A stretch of 9,803 bases of DNA. It comes from Betaproteobacteria bacterium. GTDB lineage: Bacteria; Pseudomonadota; Gammaproteobacteria; Burkholderiales; Burkholderiaceae_C. Where the stretch lies: NCBI GenBank assembly GCA_009923345.1, contig RFTR01000058.1, forward strand, positions 1 through 9,803, read 5' to 3'. Shown piece after piece: positions 1-7,721 of this stretch (the first letter of the stretch is position 1; each line of letters opens with the position of its first letter). Position numbers and translations under genes: made by a program. Below the pieces are notes generated by a model. It was not told where the DNA came from, searched no databases, and was given only the letters and a program-made list of their open reading frames with translations.

Positions 1-146
1 GGAATTTCCATCGAAGCCTTATCGGACTCCACGGTGATCAGCGATTGCTCAGACTTGATGGTGTCGCCCGGTTTGACCAATAACTCGATGACAGCCACTT
101 CGTCGAAATCACCGATATCAGGGACTTTTATTTCAATCATTGCCAT
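1..146 (-). CDS. lpdA: Dihydrolipoyl dehydrogenase (E3) with N-terminal lipoyl domain, 5' end only
   Basis: The first 48 codons of a minus-strand gene are present; the rest lies beyond base 1. The translation begins MAMIEIKVPDIGDF and reaches the lipoyl-attachment motif ESDKAS, with the modified lysine at residue 43. This is a lipoyl domain very close to that of the E2 encoded just upstream (39 of 48 residues identical by hand count). A second lipoyl-domain gene directly after aceE-aceF in Burkholderiales is normally the E3 flavoprotein, which reoxidises dihydrolipoamide with NAD+ and has a lipoyl domain fused to its N-terminus (known from Ralstonia PdhL and Neisseria E3). The FAD and disulfide motifs are outside the window, so the E3 identity rests on gene order and family knowledge. 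The start at 146 is supported by GAGA (minus strand, 152-155) five bases upstream, the same arrangement as in aceE and aceF. Alternatives are another lipoyl protein or a second E2 gene. Confidence 0.8.
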   Translation of the reverse strand, partial: MAMIEIKVPDIGDFDEVAVIELLVKPGDTIKSEQSLITVESDKASMEI

Positions 147-224
147 ATGTTTCTCAATCTATTTTGACGATGCAAGCCGATTTAGGCTGAACTTTGGGGC
201 GATTAATTTGGTTTGCTCTAAGCC

Positions 225-1619
225 TTAAAGCAAGACGCGACGGAAGTCGCTCAAGATTTGTCCAAGGAACGCGTTAAAACGTGCAGCGGCTGCACCGTCG
301 ATGACGCGGTGGTCCCAGGTTAAGCTCAAAGGCAGCATCAAGCGAGGCTGGAAGGCTTTACCGTCCCAGACTGGTTCCATCGTGCTCTTGCAGACGCCGA
401 GAATTGCCACTTCTGGCGCATTGATGATCGGCGTGAAATATTTACCGCCAATTCCGCCAAGGCTGGAAATGGTGAAAGTCGCGCCCGTCATTTCGGCAGG
501 TCCCAATTTACCTTCGCGCGCTTTTTTGGCGAGTTCGGACATTTCTTGGCTGATTTGTAAAACGCCTTTTTTATCGCAGTCTTTGATGACGGGCACCATC
601 AAACCATTGGGCGTGTCGGCGGCAAAGCCAATGTGCCAGTAGTTTTTGTAAACCAATGCATCGCCGTCTAGCGAGCTGTTGAATTCAGGATATTTCTTGA
701 GAGCTGCCACGCAAGCCTTGATCAAGAAAGCCAGCATGGTCACTTTGATGCCTGACTTCTCGTTTTCTTTGTTCGTAGACACACGAAATGCTTCGAGATC
801 TGTGATGTCTGCATCGTCATGGTTGGTGACGGCGGGGATCATGATGGCGTTGCGTAGCAAGTTGGCGCCGCTGATTTTCTTGATGCGACCCATCTCTTTG
901 CGCTCGATAGGACCGAATTTGGCAAAGTCGACTTTGGGCCAAGGAATGAGACCCAAGGCCGCACCGTCGCCACCTGATCCCCCTTTGGCGGATTGCGCTT
1001 TGGTCTGCGTGGCGCCGGACATGACTGACTTGGTAAAGGCTTGCACATCTTCTTGTGTGATGCGGCCCTTGTTTCCACTGCCCTTCAATTCGTCTAAGGG
1101 CACGCCAAGTTCGCGCGCAAATTTGCGCACTGAGGGCGATGCGTGGGGCAAACCAACTGTTGTGCCACCTGGCACATGCGCAGGAGCGTTAATGGCCAAA
1201 CCAGATGCTGAAGCTACAACTCCAGCACCTACAGAAGTTGAAGGGGTTGCTGAGGATGCAGCAGCTGTCGCACTCATCACAGGTGCATTCGCAGTCGCAG
1301 AATCAGGAAATGCAGCTGCTGGCGTTGCTGGTGTTGCTGGCGCCGAAGCCGCAGGAGCCGCAGCAGGCGCACTCACAGCGTCCACTCCATCCAGAATCGC
1401 CAACAAATCACCAATATTGATCTTGTCGCCCAACTTAACTTTGAGCTCTTTCAACACACCAGCGTGTGACGATGGAATTTCCATCGAAGCCTTGTCTGAC
1501 TCGACAGTGATCAAAGACTGTTCAACCTTGATGGCGTCACCAGATTTGACGAAAACCTCAATCACCGCGACGTCTTTGAAGTCGCCGATATCTGGAACTT
1601 TTACTTCTATCAATGCCAT
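225..1619 (-). CDS. aceF: Pyruvate dehydrogenase complex E2, dihydrolipoamide acetyltransferase
   Basis: This is the core subunit of the cytoplasmic pyruvate dehydrogenase complex. It receives the acetyl group from E1 on a swinging lipoyl arm and passes it to CoA. The 464-residue protein has one lipoyl domain (about 1-75, lipoyl lysine K43 in ESDKAS), an Ala/Pro-rich flexible linker (about 80-150), a peripheral subunit-binding domain (about 160-198, with SPSVRKFARELG and GRITQEDV), a Gly/Ser-rich linker, and a C-terminal catalytic domain (about 235-464) ending with the acetyltransferase motif DHRVIDG, H437 and D441 being the expected catalytic pair. E. coli AceF has three lipoyl domains, so this is the short form. 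I place the start at the ATG at 1617-1619, giving MALIEVKVPDIG. An upstream in-frame TTG at 1643 would add eight residues but has no family support, whereas this ATG has GAGA (minus strand, 1625-1628) five bases before it and aligns with the start of the lpdA lipoyl domain. It lies 72 bases after aceE. Confidence 0.95.
   Translation of the reverse strand: MALIEVKVPDIGDFKDVAVIEVFVKSGDAIKVEQSLITVESDKASMEIPSSHAGVLKELKVKLGDKINIGDLLAILDGVDAVSAPAAAPAASAPATPATPAAAFPDSATANAPVMSATAAASSATPSTSVGAGVVASASGLAINAPAHVPGGTTVGLPHASPSVRKFARELGVPLDELKGSGNKGRITQEDVQAFTKSVMSGATQTKAQSAKGGSGGDGAALGLIPWPKVDFAKFGPIERKEMGRIKKISGANLLRNAIMIPAVTNHDDADITDLEAFRVSTNKENEKSGIKVTMLAFLIKACVAALKKYPEFNSSLDGDALVYKNYWHIGFAADTPNGLMVPVIKDCDKKGVLQISQEMSELAKKAREGKLGPAEMTGATFTISSLGGIGGKYFTPIINAPEVAILGVCKSTMEPVWDGKAFQPRLMLPLSLTWDHRVIDGAAAARFNAFLGQILSDFRRVLL
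1474..1619 (-). repeat. Lipoyl-domain coding repeat shared with bases 1-146
   Basis: The first 146 bases of aceF align without any gap to the first 146 bases of lpdA (window bases 1-146), with about 115 of 146 positions identical by hand count. It is a dispersed direct repeat of a protein domain, caused by gene duplication or domain fusion. Similarity extends upstream of the start codons: both have TGAGA followed by a five-base spacer. Confidence 0.8.
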
Positions 1620-1691
1620 ATCTGTCTCACTATGTATGTGCAAAAACGCCCCAGCTTTTACAACTCAGGGCAGCCTGGCCAAGTTGAAAAT

Positions 1692-4403
1692 TTATGCGTA
1701 AAGCGGGTTGATCTTGTCGGTTTTGATGGCGTACTTTTTGATCGCCTCAGCGACCTTCTCGACTGGCACAGCGCCTTCTTCGCTCAAAGCTTTGAGCGCA
1801 GCGACCACGATGTAGTGGCGGTTCACCTCGAAGTGCTCGCGCAATTTGCTGCGGAAGTCAGAGCGACCAAAGCCATCGGTGCCCAACACTTTGTAGGTAC
1901 GGCCTTTAGGAATGAAAGAACGAATCTGCTCGGCATAGGCTTTCATGTAGTCTGTCGCAGCCACTACAGGGCCAACGTAAGGATCCAACTGCTGCGTCAC
2001 AAAAGGCACTTTAGGTGCCTCTGTGGGATGCAATAAGTTGTAACGCTCTGCGTTTTGGCCATCGCGGGTCAGTTCATTAAAACTTGGGCAACTCCAGACG
2101 TTGGCGGCAACGCCCCAATCGTTGGCGAGCAAATCGCGCGCGGCGATCGACTCACGAAGAATGGTGCCTGAGCCGAGCAAGTTGACGCGCGGCGCCTTCT
2201 TGGCGCCCTCGCCTTGCTGGATCAAATACATGCCCTTGATGATTTGCTCTTCGGTACCAGGTTTTAAACCGGGCATGGCGTAGTTTTCGTTGAGCAAGGT
2301 GATGTAGTAGAAAACGTTTTCTTGCTTCTCGACCATGCGCTTCAAACCGTGGTGCAAGATCACGCCGACTTCATGGGCGAAGGTCGGGTCATACGACACA
2401 CAGTTTGGAATGGTGTTGGCCATGATGTGGCTATGACCGTCCTCATGTTGCAAGCCTTCGCCATTCAAGGTGGTACGTCCAGAGGTGCCACCAAGCAAGA
2501 AACCACGCGCCTGCATATCGCCAGCCGCCCAAGCCAAATCGCCAATGCGCTGGAAGCCGAACATCGAGTAGTACACATAGAAAGGCACCATGATGCGGTT
2601 GCTGGTCGAGTAGCTAGTAGCCGCGGCAATCCAGCTGCTCATGCCGCCCGCTTCGTTGATACCTTCTTGCAGAATTTGACCGGCTTTGTCTTCCTTGTAG
2701 TACATCACCTGGTCTTTGTCGACAGGCGTGTACTGCTGACCAGCGGGGTTGTAAATACCGACTTGGCGGAATAAGCCTTCCATACCGAAGGTGCGCGCTT
2801 CGTCGACCAAGATGGGCACCACACGGGGACCGATAGCTTGGTCACGCAGCAGTTGGGTCAAAAAGCGGACATAGGCTTGGGTGGTAGAAATTTCACGGCC
2901 TTCAGCAGTGGGGTCCATCACAGCTTTGAAGGTGTCGATGCTAGGCACGGTGAAGCTCTCATCTGCCTTGGTACGGCGATGAGGCAAGTAACCACCAAGC
3001 GCTTTACGACGCTCGTGCAAGTAGCGCATTTCGGGGGTGTCATCCGCAGGCTTGTAAAAAGGAATCTTGGCCAATTCGCTGTCTGGAATAGGCAGATTAA
3101 AACGATCGCGGAAGATTTTGATGTCTTCGTCCGTCAGCTTCTTAGTTTGGTGAACGGTGTTTTTACCTTCTCCTGATTTACCCATACCAAAACCTTTGAC
3201 GGTTTTGATCAGCAATACAGTTGGCTGGCATTTATGGTTGACCGCTTTGTGATAAGCCGCGTAAACCTTTTGTGGGTCGTGTCCACCGCGGCGGAGGTTC
3301 CAAATATCGTCGTCGCTCATGTGGGCGACCATCTCTAAAGTCTTGGGGTCGCGGCCGAAGAAATGTTTACGAACATACGCACCATCATTGGCTTTGAAGG
3401 CTTGGTAGTCACCGTCCACGGTTTCCATCATGATGCGGCGCAAGGCCCCGTCTTTGTCACGGGCTAAGAGCGCGTCCCAATCGCTGCCCCACAAGAGTTT
3501 GATAACGTTCCAACCGGAGCCACGGAATTCGCCTTCGAGCTCTTGCACGATCTTGCCGTTACCACGCACTGGACCGTCTAAGCGCTGCAAGTTGCAGTTC
3601 ACTACGAAAATCAAGTTGTCTAGGTTTTCACGCGCTGCTAAACCGATGGCGCCGAGCGACTCGACCTCGTCCATTTCACCGTCACCGCAGAACACCCAGA
3701 CCTTGCGGTTTTCCGTATTGGCAATGCCGCGTGCGTGCAGGTATTTCAAAAAGCGGGCTTGGTAAATCGCCATCAAAGGGCCTAAGCCCATCGACACAGT
3801 GGGAAACTGCCAAAACTCTGGCATCAGTTTGGGATGGGGGTAACTAGAGAGGCCTTTGCCATCTACTTCTTGTCGGAAGTTCAACAACTGCTCTTCGGTC
3901 AAACGGCCTTCTAAATAAGCGCGCGCATAGACGCCTGGGGACACATGGCCTTGGATGTAAATACAGTCACCGCCGTGGTTTTCACTCTCCGCATGCCAAA
4001 AGTGGTTAAAGCCCGCGCCAAACATATGGGCCAGGGAGGCGAATGAACCAATATGGCCACCGAGGTCGCCACCGTCTTCTGGGTTATGGCGGTTGGCTTT
4101 GACCACCATCGCCATCGCGTTCCAACGCATATAGGCGCGCAGACGTTCCTCTATTTCTATATTGCCGGGACAGTGAGCCTCTTCGTTTGGTTCGATGGTG
4201 TTGACATAACCCGTGTTGGCAGAGAAAGGCATGTCGATGCTGTTTTCCCGGGCATGTTCTAACAGTTGCTCTAATAAATAGTGCGCACGCTCTGGACCCT
4301 CGGCATGGATAACGGCAGACAAGGCGTCCATCCATTCACGCGTTTCTTGACTGTCTGAGTCGTTGATCGCAAATGTTCTCAAATCATTTGGTAGTGCCGA
4401 CAT
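1692..4403 (-). CDS. aceE: Pyruvate dehydrogenase E1 component, homodimeric type
   Basis: The product is the thiamine-diphosphate enzyme that decarboxylates pyruvate and reductively acetylates the E2 lipoyl group, the entry step from glycolysis to the TCA cycle. The 903-residue length is close to the usual size of the single-chain (alpha2) E1 (E. coli about 887). The N-terminal E2-binding region is followed by a conserved block with NRHNPED and GGDLGGH (H106 and H117). The ThDP/Mg motif starts at GDGEMDE (240-246) and ends at NCN (269-271). The active-site loop has KSGEGKN followed by H418, matching the catalytic loop histidine of the E. coli enzyme (H407). The transketolase central and C-terminal domains run to the end. 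The ATG at 4401-4403 is preceded by a strong AGGAGA ribosome binding site. It is the promoter-proximal gene of aceE-aceF-lpdA and is divergent from the sensor kinase. The frame is intact. Confidence 0.97.
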   Translation of the reverse strand: MSALPNDLRTFAINDSDSQETREWMDALSAVIHAEGPERAHYLLEQLLEHARENSIDMPFSANTGYVNTIEPNEEAHCPGNIEIEERLRAYMRWNAMAMVVKANRHNPEDGGDLGGHIGSFASLAHMFGAGFNHFWHAESENHGGDCIYIQGHVSPGVYARAYLEGRLTEEQLLNFRQEVDGKGLSSYPHPKLMPEFWQFPTVSMGLGPLMAIYQARFLKYLHARGIANTENRKVWVFCGDGEMDEVESLGAIGLAARENLDNLIFVVNCNLQRLDGPVRGNGKIVQELEGEFRGSGWNVIKLLWGSDWDALLARDKDGALRRIMMETVDGDYQAFKANDGAYVRKHFFGRDPKTLEMVAHMSDDDIWNLRRGGHDPQKVYAAYHKAVNHKCQPTVLLIKTVKGFGMGKSGEGKNTVHQTKKLTDEDIKIFRDRFNLPIPDSELAKIPFYKPADDTPEMRYLHERRKALGGYLPHRRTKADESFTVPSIDTFKAVMDPTAEGREISTTQAYVRFLTQLLRDQAIGPRVVPILVDEARTFGMEGLFRQVGIYNPAGQQYTPVDKDQVMYYKEDKAGQILQEGINEAGGMSSWIAAATSYSTSNRIMVPFYVYYSMFGFQRIGDLAWAAGDMQARGFLLGGTSGRTTLNGEGLQHEDGHSHIMANTIPNCVSYDPTFAHEVGVILHHGLKRMVEKQENVFYYITLLNENYAMPGLKPGTEEQIIKGMYLIQQGEGAKKAPRVNLLGSGTILRESIAARDLLANDWGVAANVWSCPSFNELTRDGQNAERYNLLHPTEAPKVPFVTQQLDPYVGPVVAATDYMKAYAEQIRSFIPKGRTYKVLGTDGFGRSDFRSKLREHFEVNRHYIVVAALKALSEEGAVPVEKVAEAIKKYAIKTDKINPLYA

Positions 4404-4408
4404 GTCCG

Positions 4409-4414
4409 TCTCCT
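4409..4414 (-). promoter_or_regulatory. Ribosome binding site of aceE
   Basis: Reads AGGAGA on the minus strand, five bases before the aceE ATG. It is the strongest Shine-Dalgarno match in the window and confirms the start. Weaker GAGA versions at the same five-base spacing precede aceF (1625-1628) and lpdA (152-155). Confidence 0.8.
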
Positions 4415-4446
4415 AGGTTGCTTGTGGTTTTATCAAATGTAGCCCA

Positions 4447-4475
4447 ATTCTGACATAAAAACCTATAAATTTCAA
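4447..4475 (-). promoter_or_regulatory. Candidate sigma70 promoter of the aceE-aceF-lpdA operon
   Basis: On the minus strand there is a -35-like TTGAAA (4470-4475), a spacer of exactly 17 bases, and a -10-like CAGAAT (4447-4452). Transcription would start near 4440, leaving a leader of about 37 bases before the aceE ATG. The -35 box is a good match (5 of 6 bases) and the -10 box only 4 of 6, so this is a prediction. The -35 box overlaps the end of the 16-bp palindrome at 4473-4488, which would suit repression or activation by a dimeric regulator. Confidence 0.45.
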
Positions 4476-4510
4476 ATAGCGCTATTTGTTTTCGCATAAT
4501 GAAATTTATA
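4464..4510. repeat. Inverted repeat with 10-bp arms in the aceE/kinase intergenic region
   Basis: The arms TATAAATTTC (4464-4473) and GAAATTTATA (4501-4510) are perfect inverted complements separated by 27 bases, and the 16-bp palindrome sits at the left edge of the interval. The arms are AT-rich, so chance similarity or intrinsic promoter composition is possible. The right arm lies near weak plus-strand -10-like elements (CATAAT at 4495-4500, GATAAT at 4518-4523), one of which may serve the kinase gene, although no good -35 box pairs with either. Confidence 0.4.
4473..4488. promoter_or_regulatory. Perfect 16-bp palindrome, candidate operator between aceE and the sensor kinase
   Basis: The sequence CAAATAGCGCTATTTG is a perfect inverted repeat with no central spacer, lying in the 132-base divergent intergenic region. 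It overlaps the candidate -35 box of aceE by three bases and is about 50 bases from the kinase start. It does not resemble the E. coli PdhR operator as I know it. Uninterrupted dyads of this length are typical binding sites of dimeric transcription factors, but no regulator can be named from the sequence. It could control aceE, the kinase gene, or both. No second copy was seen in the window by eye. Confidence 0.45.
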
Positions 4511-4535
4511 AGGCAATGATAATCAGAATCCATTT

Positions 4536-7052
4536 ATGTTCAGTACCTACAAGCATCACATCAGCAAACCACTCGCCCTAGCCTGGCGTAAGTGGTGGGG
4601 CACCCAAACGCCAAGCCGGCAGGACAGATTCGCCTTTCTTGCCCCTTTGATGGCGGTGTTAGTTTTTATGGTGGCGATCACCAGCGTCTTTTGGTATCTG
4701 AAATACGAAGAAATTGACCGTGAGCAAGAAATTGTTCGCCGAGACGTCGAATATGCACAGCAGAGGCTCAGGCTGCGTCTGCTCGACAAACAAGAAGAGT
4801 TGATGCGCTTTTCGAAAGATTTGTCCGTCCATCGGTTCGGAACAAAAGGATTTATTGCGGCGGCGCAAAAAATTATCGATGAAACCCCTGAACTCTCCAG
4901 CCTGACTTGGCTAGACGCCAAGCGCCGCGTCATGATCGGCGTCACAAGCGCCAATGCCACCACACTGGTTGACCTTTATCCTGGGGTTTTGGTCAATGAT
5001 CCCGACGTTGTCAATGTATTTCAGCTAGCCAAAGAATTAAAGCAGCCCCTCTACTCCAAGCCCATCACCTACAGCAAAGGCAGCTCAAACCCGTTCTCGC
5101 AACTGCAGTTGCACGTTCCTATCCTTGAACAAAACACTTTCGAAGGGGTGATAGTGGCGGAGTTCGCGCTCGAGGGAATCCTGCGCTACGCCATACCCCC
5201 AGAGATCAGTGGCCTGTACATCGTCTCTTTGCGTGACGAAAAAAACAATGTGTTGGCAGGTCAGGCTAATAAAGCCAAGCCGCGCGTGACCGAGGTTTTA
5301 CCTTGGCTACTCAAAACCAACGAATACGAAGTTCCAGTTATGCCGGTGGGATATGCCGTGTCCATCCATGCACAGACCTACCGCACTGCACCCGGAATGA
5401 TTGGTAACGGCATGTACTGGCTCGTTGCCATTTTGAGCGCCATGACCGCCTGGTTGCTCATAGGAAGTTGGCGCCATACCCGCCGCCGCGTGCAAGCGCA
5501 ACAAGCTTTGATGGCCGAAACCAACTTTCGACGCGCCATGGAAAACTCCATCCTGACGGGTATGCGCGCCATGGATTTGAAGGGGCGTATTACTTATGTC
5601 AATGCGGCTTTTTGCCAAATGACCGGTTGGACAGAATCTGAATTAGTAGGTTGCTATCCGCCCTTTCCCTACTGGCCGGAAGAAGACCGCGCCCTTCTCA
5701 ATTCCAGACTGGCAAAAGAACTGGAAGGCAGCACATCCACCAATGGCCTGCAAGTACGCGTCAAGCGCAAAGACGGTGAGTTATTCGACGCACGTTTGTA
5801 CGTATCGCCTTTGGTCGACGCATTGGGAAAACAAACAGGCTGGATGACGTCGATGACCGACATCACCGAACCCACCCGCATCCGCCAACAGCTCTCGGCG
5901 GCGCACGACCGTTTCACTACGGTTTTAGAGGGTTTAGACGCATCTGTTTCTGTCGCTCCTTTGGGCAGTGAGGAGCTTTTGTTCGCCAACAAGCTTTATC
6001 GCAAGTGGTTTGATCCAACGACCAAAGGGCATTTGAGTTTGGTGATGCAAGCCGGACTTCCACGTACAAAACAAACTACGTCAACCCAACTTGCAGCCGC
6101 TGGCGTGGATGAAGACGATAGCGACCCCCTTGCTGGCTTTCCCATTGACGATCTGCAAGAGGTCCAAAGTGAAAACGCTGAAATATTTTTGCCGGACTTA
6201 GGTAAGTGGTTAGAGGTGCGTTCGCGCTATCTCAACTGGGTAGACGGCAGATTGGCACAAATCGTCATTGCAACCGACATCACGCCGCGCCGCCAAGCAG
6301 AAGAGCAAGCACAAGCGCAAGCCGAACGCGCGCAAACCGCGAGCCGACTGATCACCATGGGCGAGATGGCCTCAAGCGTCGCGCATGAACTCAACCAACC
6401 GCTGACCGCCATCAATAACTATTGCAACGGGATGGTCTCGCGCATCAAATCGAAGAATCTAATTGAAGCCGACTTGATCACCGCGCTAGAAAAAACGGCC
6501 CACCAAGCGCAGCGCGCTGGACAGATCATTCAGCGCATCCGAAGTTTTGTTAAACGCAGCGAGCCTAACCGCACCTTATCGAGCGTCCCGCAACTTATCT
6601 CTGAAGCCGTTGAACTTGCTGGTATTGAATTGCGCAGACGACAAGTGCGGTTAAGCCAAGTGATCGCAAGCCGCTTGCCACAAATCCATGTAGACCCGAT
6701 CTTGATTGAACAAGTCTTGGTTAATTTGATGCGTAACGCGGCTGAATCGATTGACTCTGCGCAACGTCCATTTGCACGCAGACAAGTCGAACTCAAGGTG
6801 GTGCCGCGCACAGAACAAGGTGTCTCCGTCATCGAATTCAGCGTCACCGATACCGGCAGCGGTCTAGCGCCCGAAGTGATGGACCGTTTGTTCGAAGCCT
6901 TCTTCTCCACCAAGGCAGAAGGTATGGGAATTGGATTGAATTTATGCCGAAGCATTGTGGAATCGCATGAAGGCAGAATGCAAGCTGAGAACCTCTACAA
7001 TGCAAACCAAATATCGGGTTGCAGATTTTCTTTCTGGATACCTGCTCGCTAA
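4536..7052 (+). CDS. Membrane-bound PAS-domain sensor histidine kinase
   Basis: This 838-residue inner-membrane sensor kinase probably phosphorylates the response regulator encoded next. Its layout is a short cytoplasmic N-terminus, TM1 (about 33-54), a periplasmic region of about 235 residues with the length and pattern of a Cache-like sensor, TM2 (about 291-310), PAS1 (about 325-445, with NAAFCQMTGW), a second PAS-like domain (about 455-585, ending IVIATDIT), a short Ala/Gln-rich helical linker, HisKA with the phospho-acceptor H617 in SSVAHELNQPL, and a HATPase_c domain with N-box NLMRNAAES (730-738), G1 DTGSGL (772-777), the FEAFFSTK segment and G2 GMGIGL (796-801). All catalytic motifs are intact. 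HELNQPL is typical of the FixL/DctB/TodS-like kinase class. The ATG at 4536 is the first possible start after an in-frame stop at 4509, and the next Met (39) would cut into TM1; no clear Shine-Dalgarno precedes it. PAS2 contains an acidic insertion near 511-550. The ligand is unknown. Confidence 0.9.
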   Translation: MFSTYKHHISKPLALAWRKWWGTQTPSRQDRFAFLAPLMAVLVFMVAITSVFWYLKYEEIDREQEIVRRDVEYAQQRLRLRLLDKQEELMRFSKDLSVHRFGTKGFIAAAQKIIDETPELSSLTWLDAKRRVMIGVTSANATTLVDLYPGVLVNDPDVVNVFQLAKELKQPLYSKPITYSKGSSNPFSQLQLHVPILEQNTFEGVIVAEFALEGILRYAIPPEISGLYIVSLRDEKNNVLAGQANKAKPRVTEVLPWLLKTNEYEVPVMPVGYAVSIHAQTYRTAPGMIGNGMYWLVAILSAMTAWLLIGSWRHTRRRVQAQQALMAETNFRRAMENSILTGMRAMDLKGRITYVNAAFCQMTGWTESELVGCYPPFPYWPEEDRALLNSRLAKELEGSTSTNGLQVRVKRKDGELFDARLYVSPLVDALGKQTGWMTSMTDITEPTRIRQQLSAAHDRFTTVLEGLDASVSVAPLGSEELLFANKLYRKWFDPTTKGHLSLVMQAGLPRTKQTTSTQLAAAGVDEDDSDPLAGFPIDDLQEVQSENAEIFLPDLGKWLEVRSRYLNWVDGRLAQIVIATDITPRRQAEEQAQAQAERAQTASRLITMGEMASSVAHELNQPLTAINNYCNGMVSRIKSKNLIEADLITALEKTAHQAQRAGQIIQRIRSFVKRSEPNRTLSSVPQLISEAVELAGIELRRRQVRLSQVIASRLPQIHVDPILIEQVLVNLMRNAAESIDSAQRPFARRQVELKVVPRTEQGVSVIEFSVTDTGSGLAPEVMDRLFEAFFSTKAEGMGIGLNLCRSIVESHEGRMQAENLYNANQISGCRFSFWIPAR

Positions 7053-7056
7053 AGTT

Positions 7057-7060
7057 GGAG
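7057..7060 (+). promoter_or_regulatory. Ribosome binding site of the response regulator gene
   Basis: GGAG lies in the 17-base gap between the kinase stop and the regulator ATG, nine bases before that ATG. It favours the start at 7070 over an upstream in-frame start at 7019 that would overlap the kinase gene and add 17 residues foreign to the receiver-domain fold. Confidence 0.65.
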
Positions 7061-7069
7061 TTTTATTAC

Positions 7070-7696
7070 ATGAGTCTGATTCCCAAAAAAGGTACTGTGT
7101 ATGTCGTCGACGATGACGAGGCCGTTCGCGATTCATTGCAATGGCTGCTCGAAGGCAAAGACTACCGCGTTCGGTGTTTTGACTCAGCCGAAACATTCCT
7201 CAGCCGCTATGACCCACGCGAAGTTGCTTGTTTGATCGTTGATATCCGTATGGGCGGTATGTCAGGCCTTGAATTGCAAGACAAACTTATTGAACGTAAA
7301 TCGCCTCTTCCCGTTGTATTTATCACTGGACACGGTGATGTGCCCATGGCAGTTGACACCATGAAAAAAGGTGCCATGGACTTCATCCAAAAGCCGTTCA
7401 AAGAAGCAGAGTTGGTGTCATTGGTCGAACGCATGCTCGAACACGCCAAAGACGCATTTGCAGATCACCAGCAAGCCGCTAGCCGTGATGCTTTGATGGC
7501 TAAGCTGACAACCCGTGAAGCCCAAGTTTTGGAGCGCATCGTTGCCGGACGCTTGAACAAACAAATCGCAGACGATTTAGGCATCAGCATTAAAACCGTG
7601 GAAGCGCACCGCGCCAATATCATGGAAAAGCTTAATGCCAATACCGTGGCTGACTTGCTCAAAACAGCGTTGGGGCAAAACGCAGCCAAAGCGTAA
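7070..7696 (+). CDS. FixJ/NarL-type response regulator with LuxR HTH
   Basis: This 208-residue cytoplasmic DNA-binding regulator is the likely partner of the preceding kinase. The receiver domain (about 9-125) starts VYVVDDDEAVR, with acidic pocket D14-D16, phospho-acceptor D58 in LIVDIRMGGMSG, the switch residue T86 in VFITGHGDV and conserved K108 in IQKPF. The GHGDVPMAV segment is characteristic of the FixJ/TodT/DctR-like branch. The C-terminal LuxR/GerE HTH (about 145-205) has LTTREAQVLERIVAG, then NKQIADDLGISIKTVEAHR as recognition region. After phosphorylation such proteins usually dimerise and activate transcription. Translation is likely coupled to the kinase (17-base gap), and a terminator follows 25 bases after the stop, so the two genes form a unit. 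Its targets are unknown; adjacent candidates are the aceE operon, its own operon and folD. Confidence 0.93.
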   Translation: MSLIPKKGTVYVVDDDEAVRDSLQWLLEGKDYRVRCFDSAETFLSRYDPREVACLIVDIRMGGMSGLELQDKLIERKSPLPVVFITGHGDVPMAVDTMKKGAMDFIQKPFKEAELVSLVERMLEHAKDAFADHQQAASRDALMAKLTTREAQVLERIVAGRLNKQIADDLGISIKTVEAHRANIMEKLNANTVADLLKTALGQNAAKA

Positions 7697-7721
7697 ATTT
7701 TGGCGAAATTTCTTTTTTGAT

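Noticed and set aside
215..231. Short inverted repeat around the aceF stop codon, possible terminator before lpdA
   Set aside because: The arms leave a one-base loop with one mismatch, and no T-run follows on the minus strand, so it is unlikely to fold or terminate.
679..1701. A 340-codon plus-strand open frame opposite aceF
   Set aside because: It is a shadow of the aceF coding strand, whose Ala/Pro-rich linker and codon bias suppress stops in the antisense frame. The translation shows no family resemblance and aceF is unambiguous.
2322..3176. Two plus-strand open frames of 112-150 codons opposite aceE
   Set aside because: Both lie wholly within the intact, strongly conserved aceE gene and have no recognisable domain or ribosome binding site.
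5511..5880. FixL-type heme-binding PAS domain as oxygen sensor
   Set aside because: The kinase pairs with a FixJ-like regulator, but I could not place the proximal heme histidine and surrounding motif of FixL in PAS1, so oxygen sensing is not supported.
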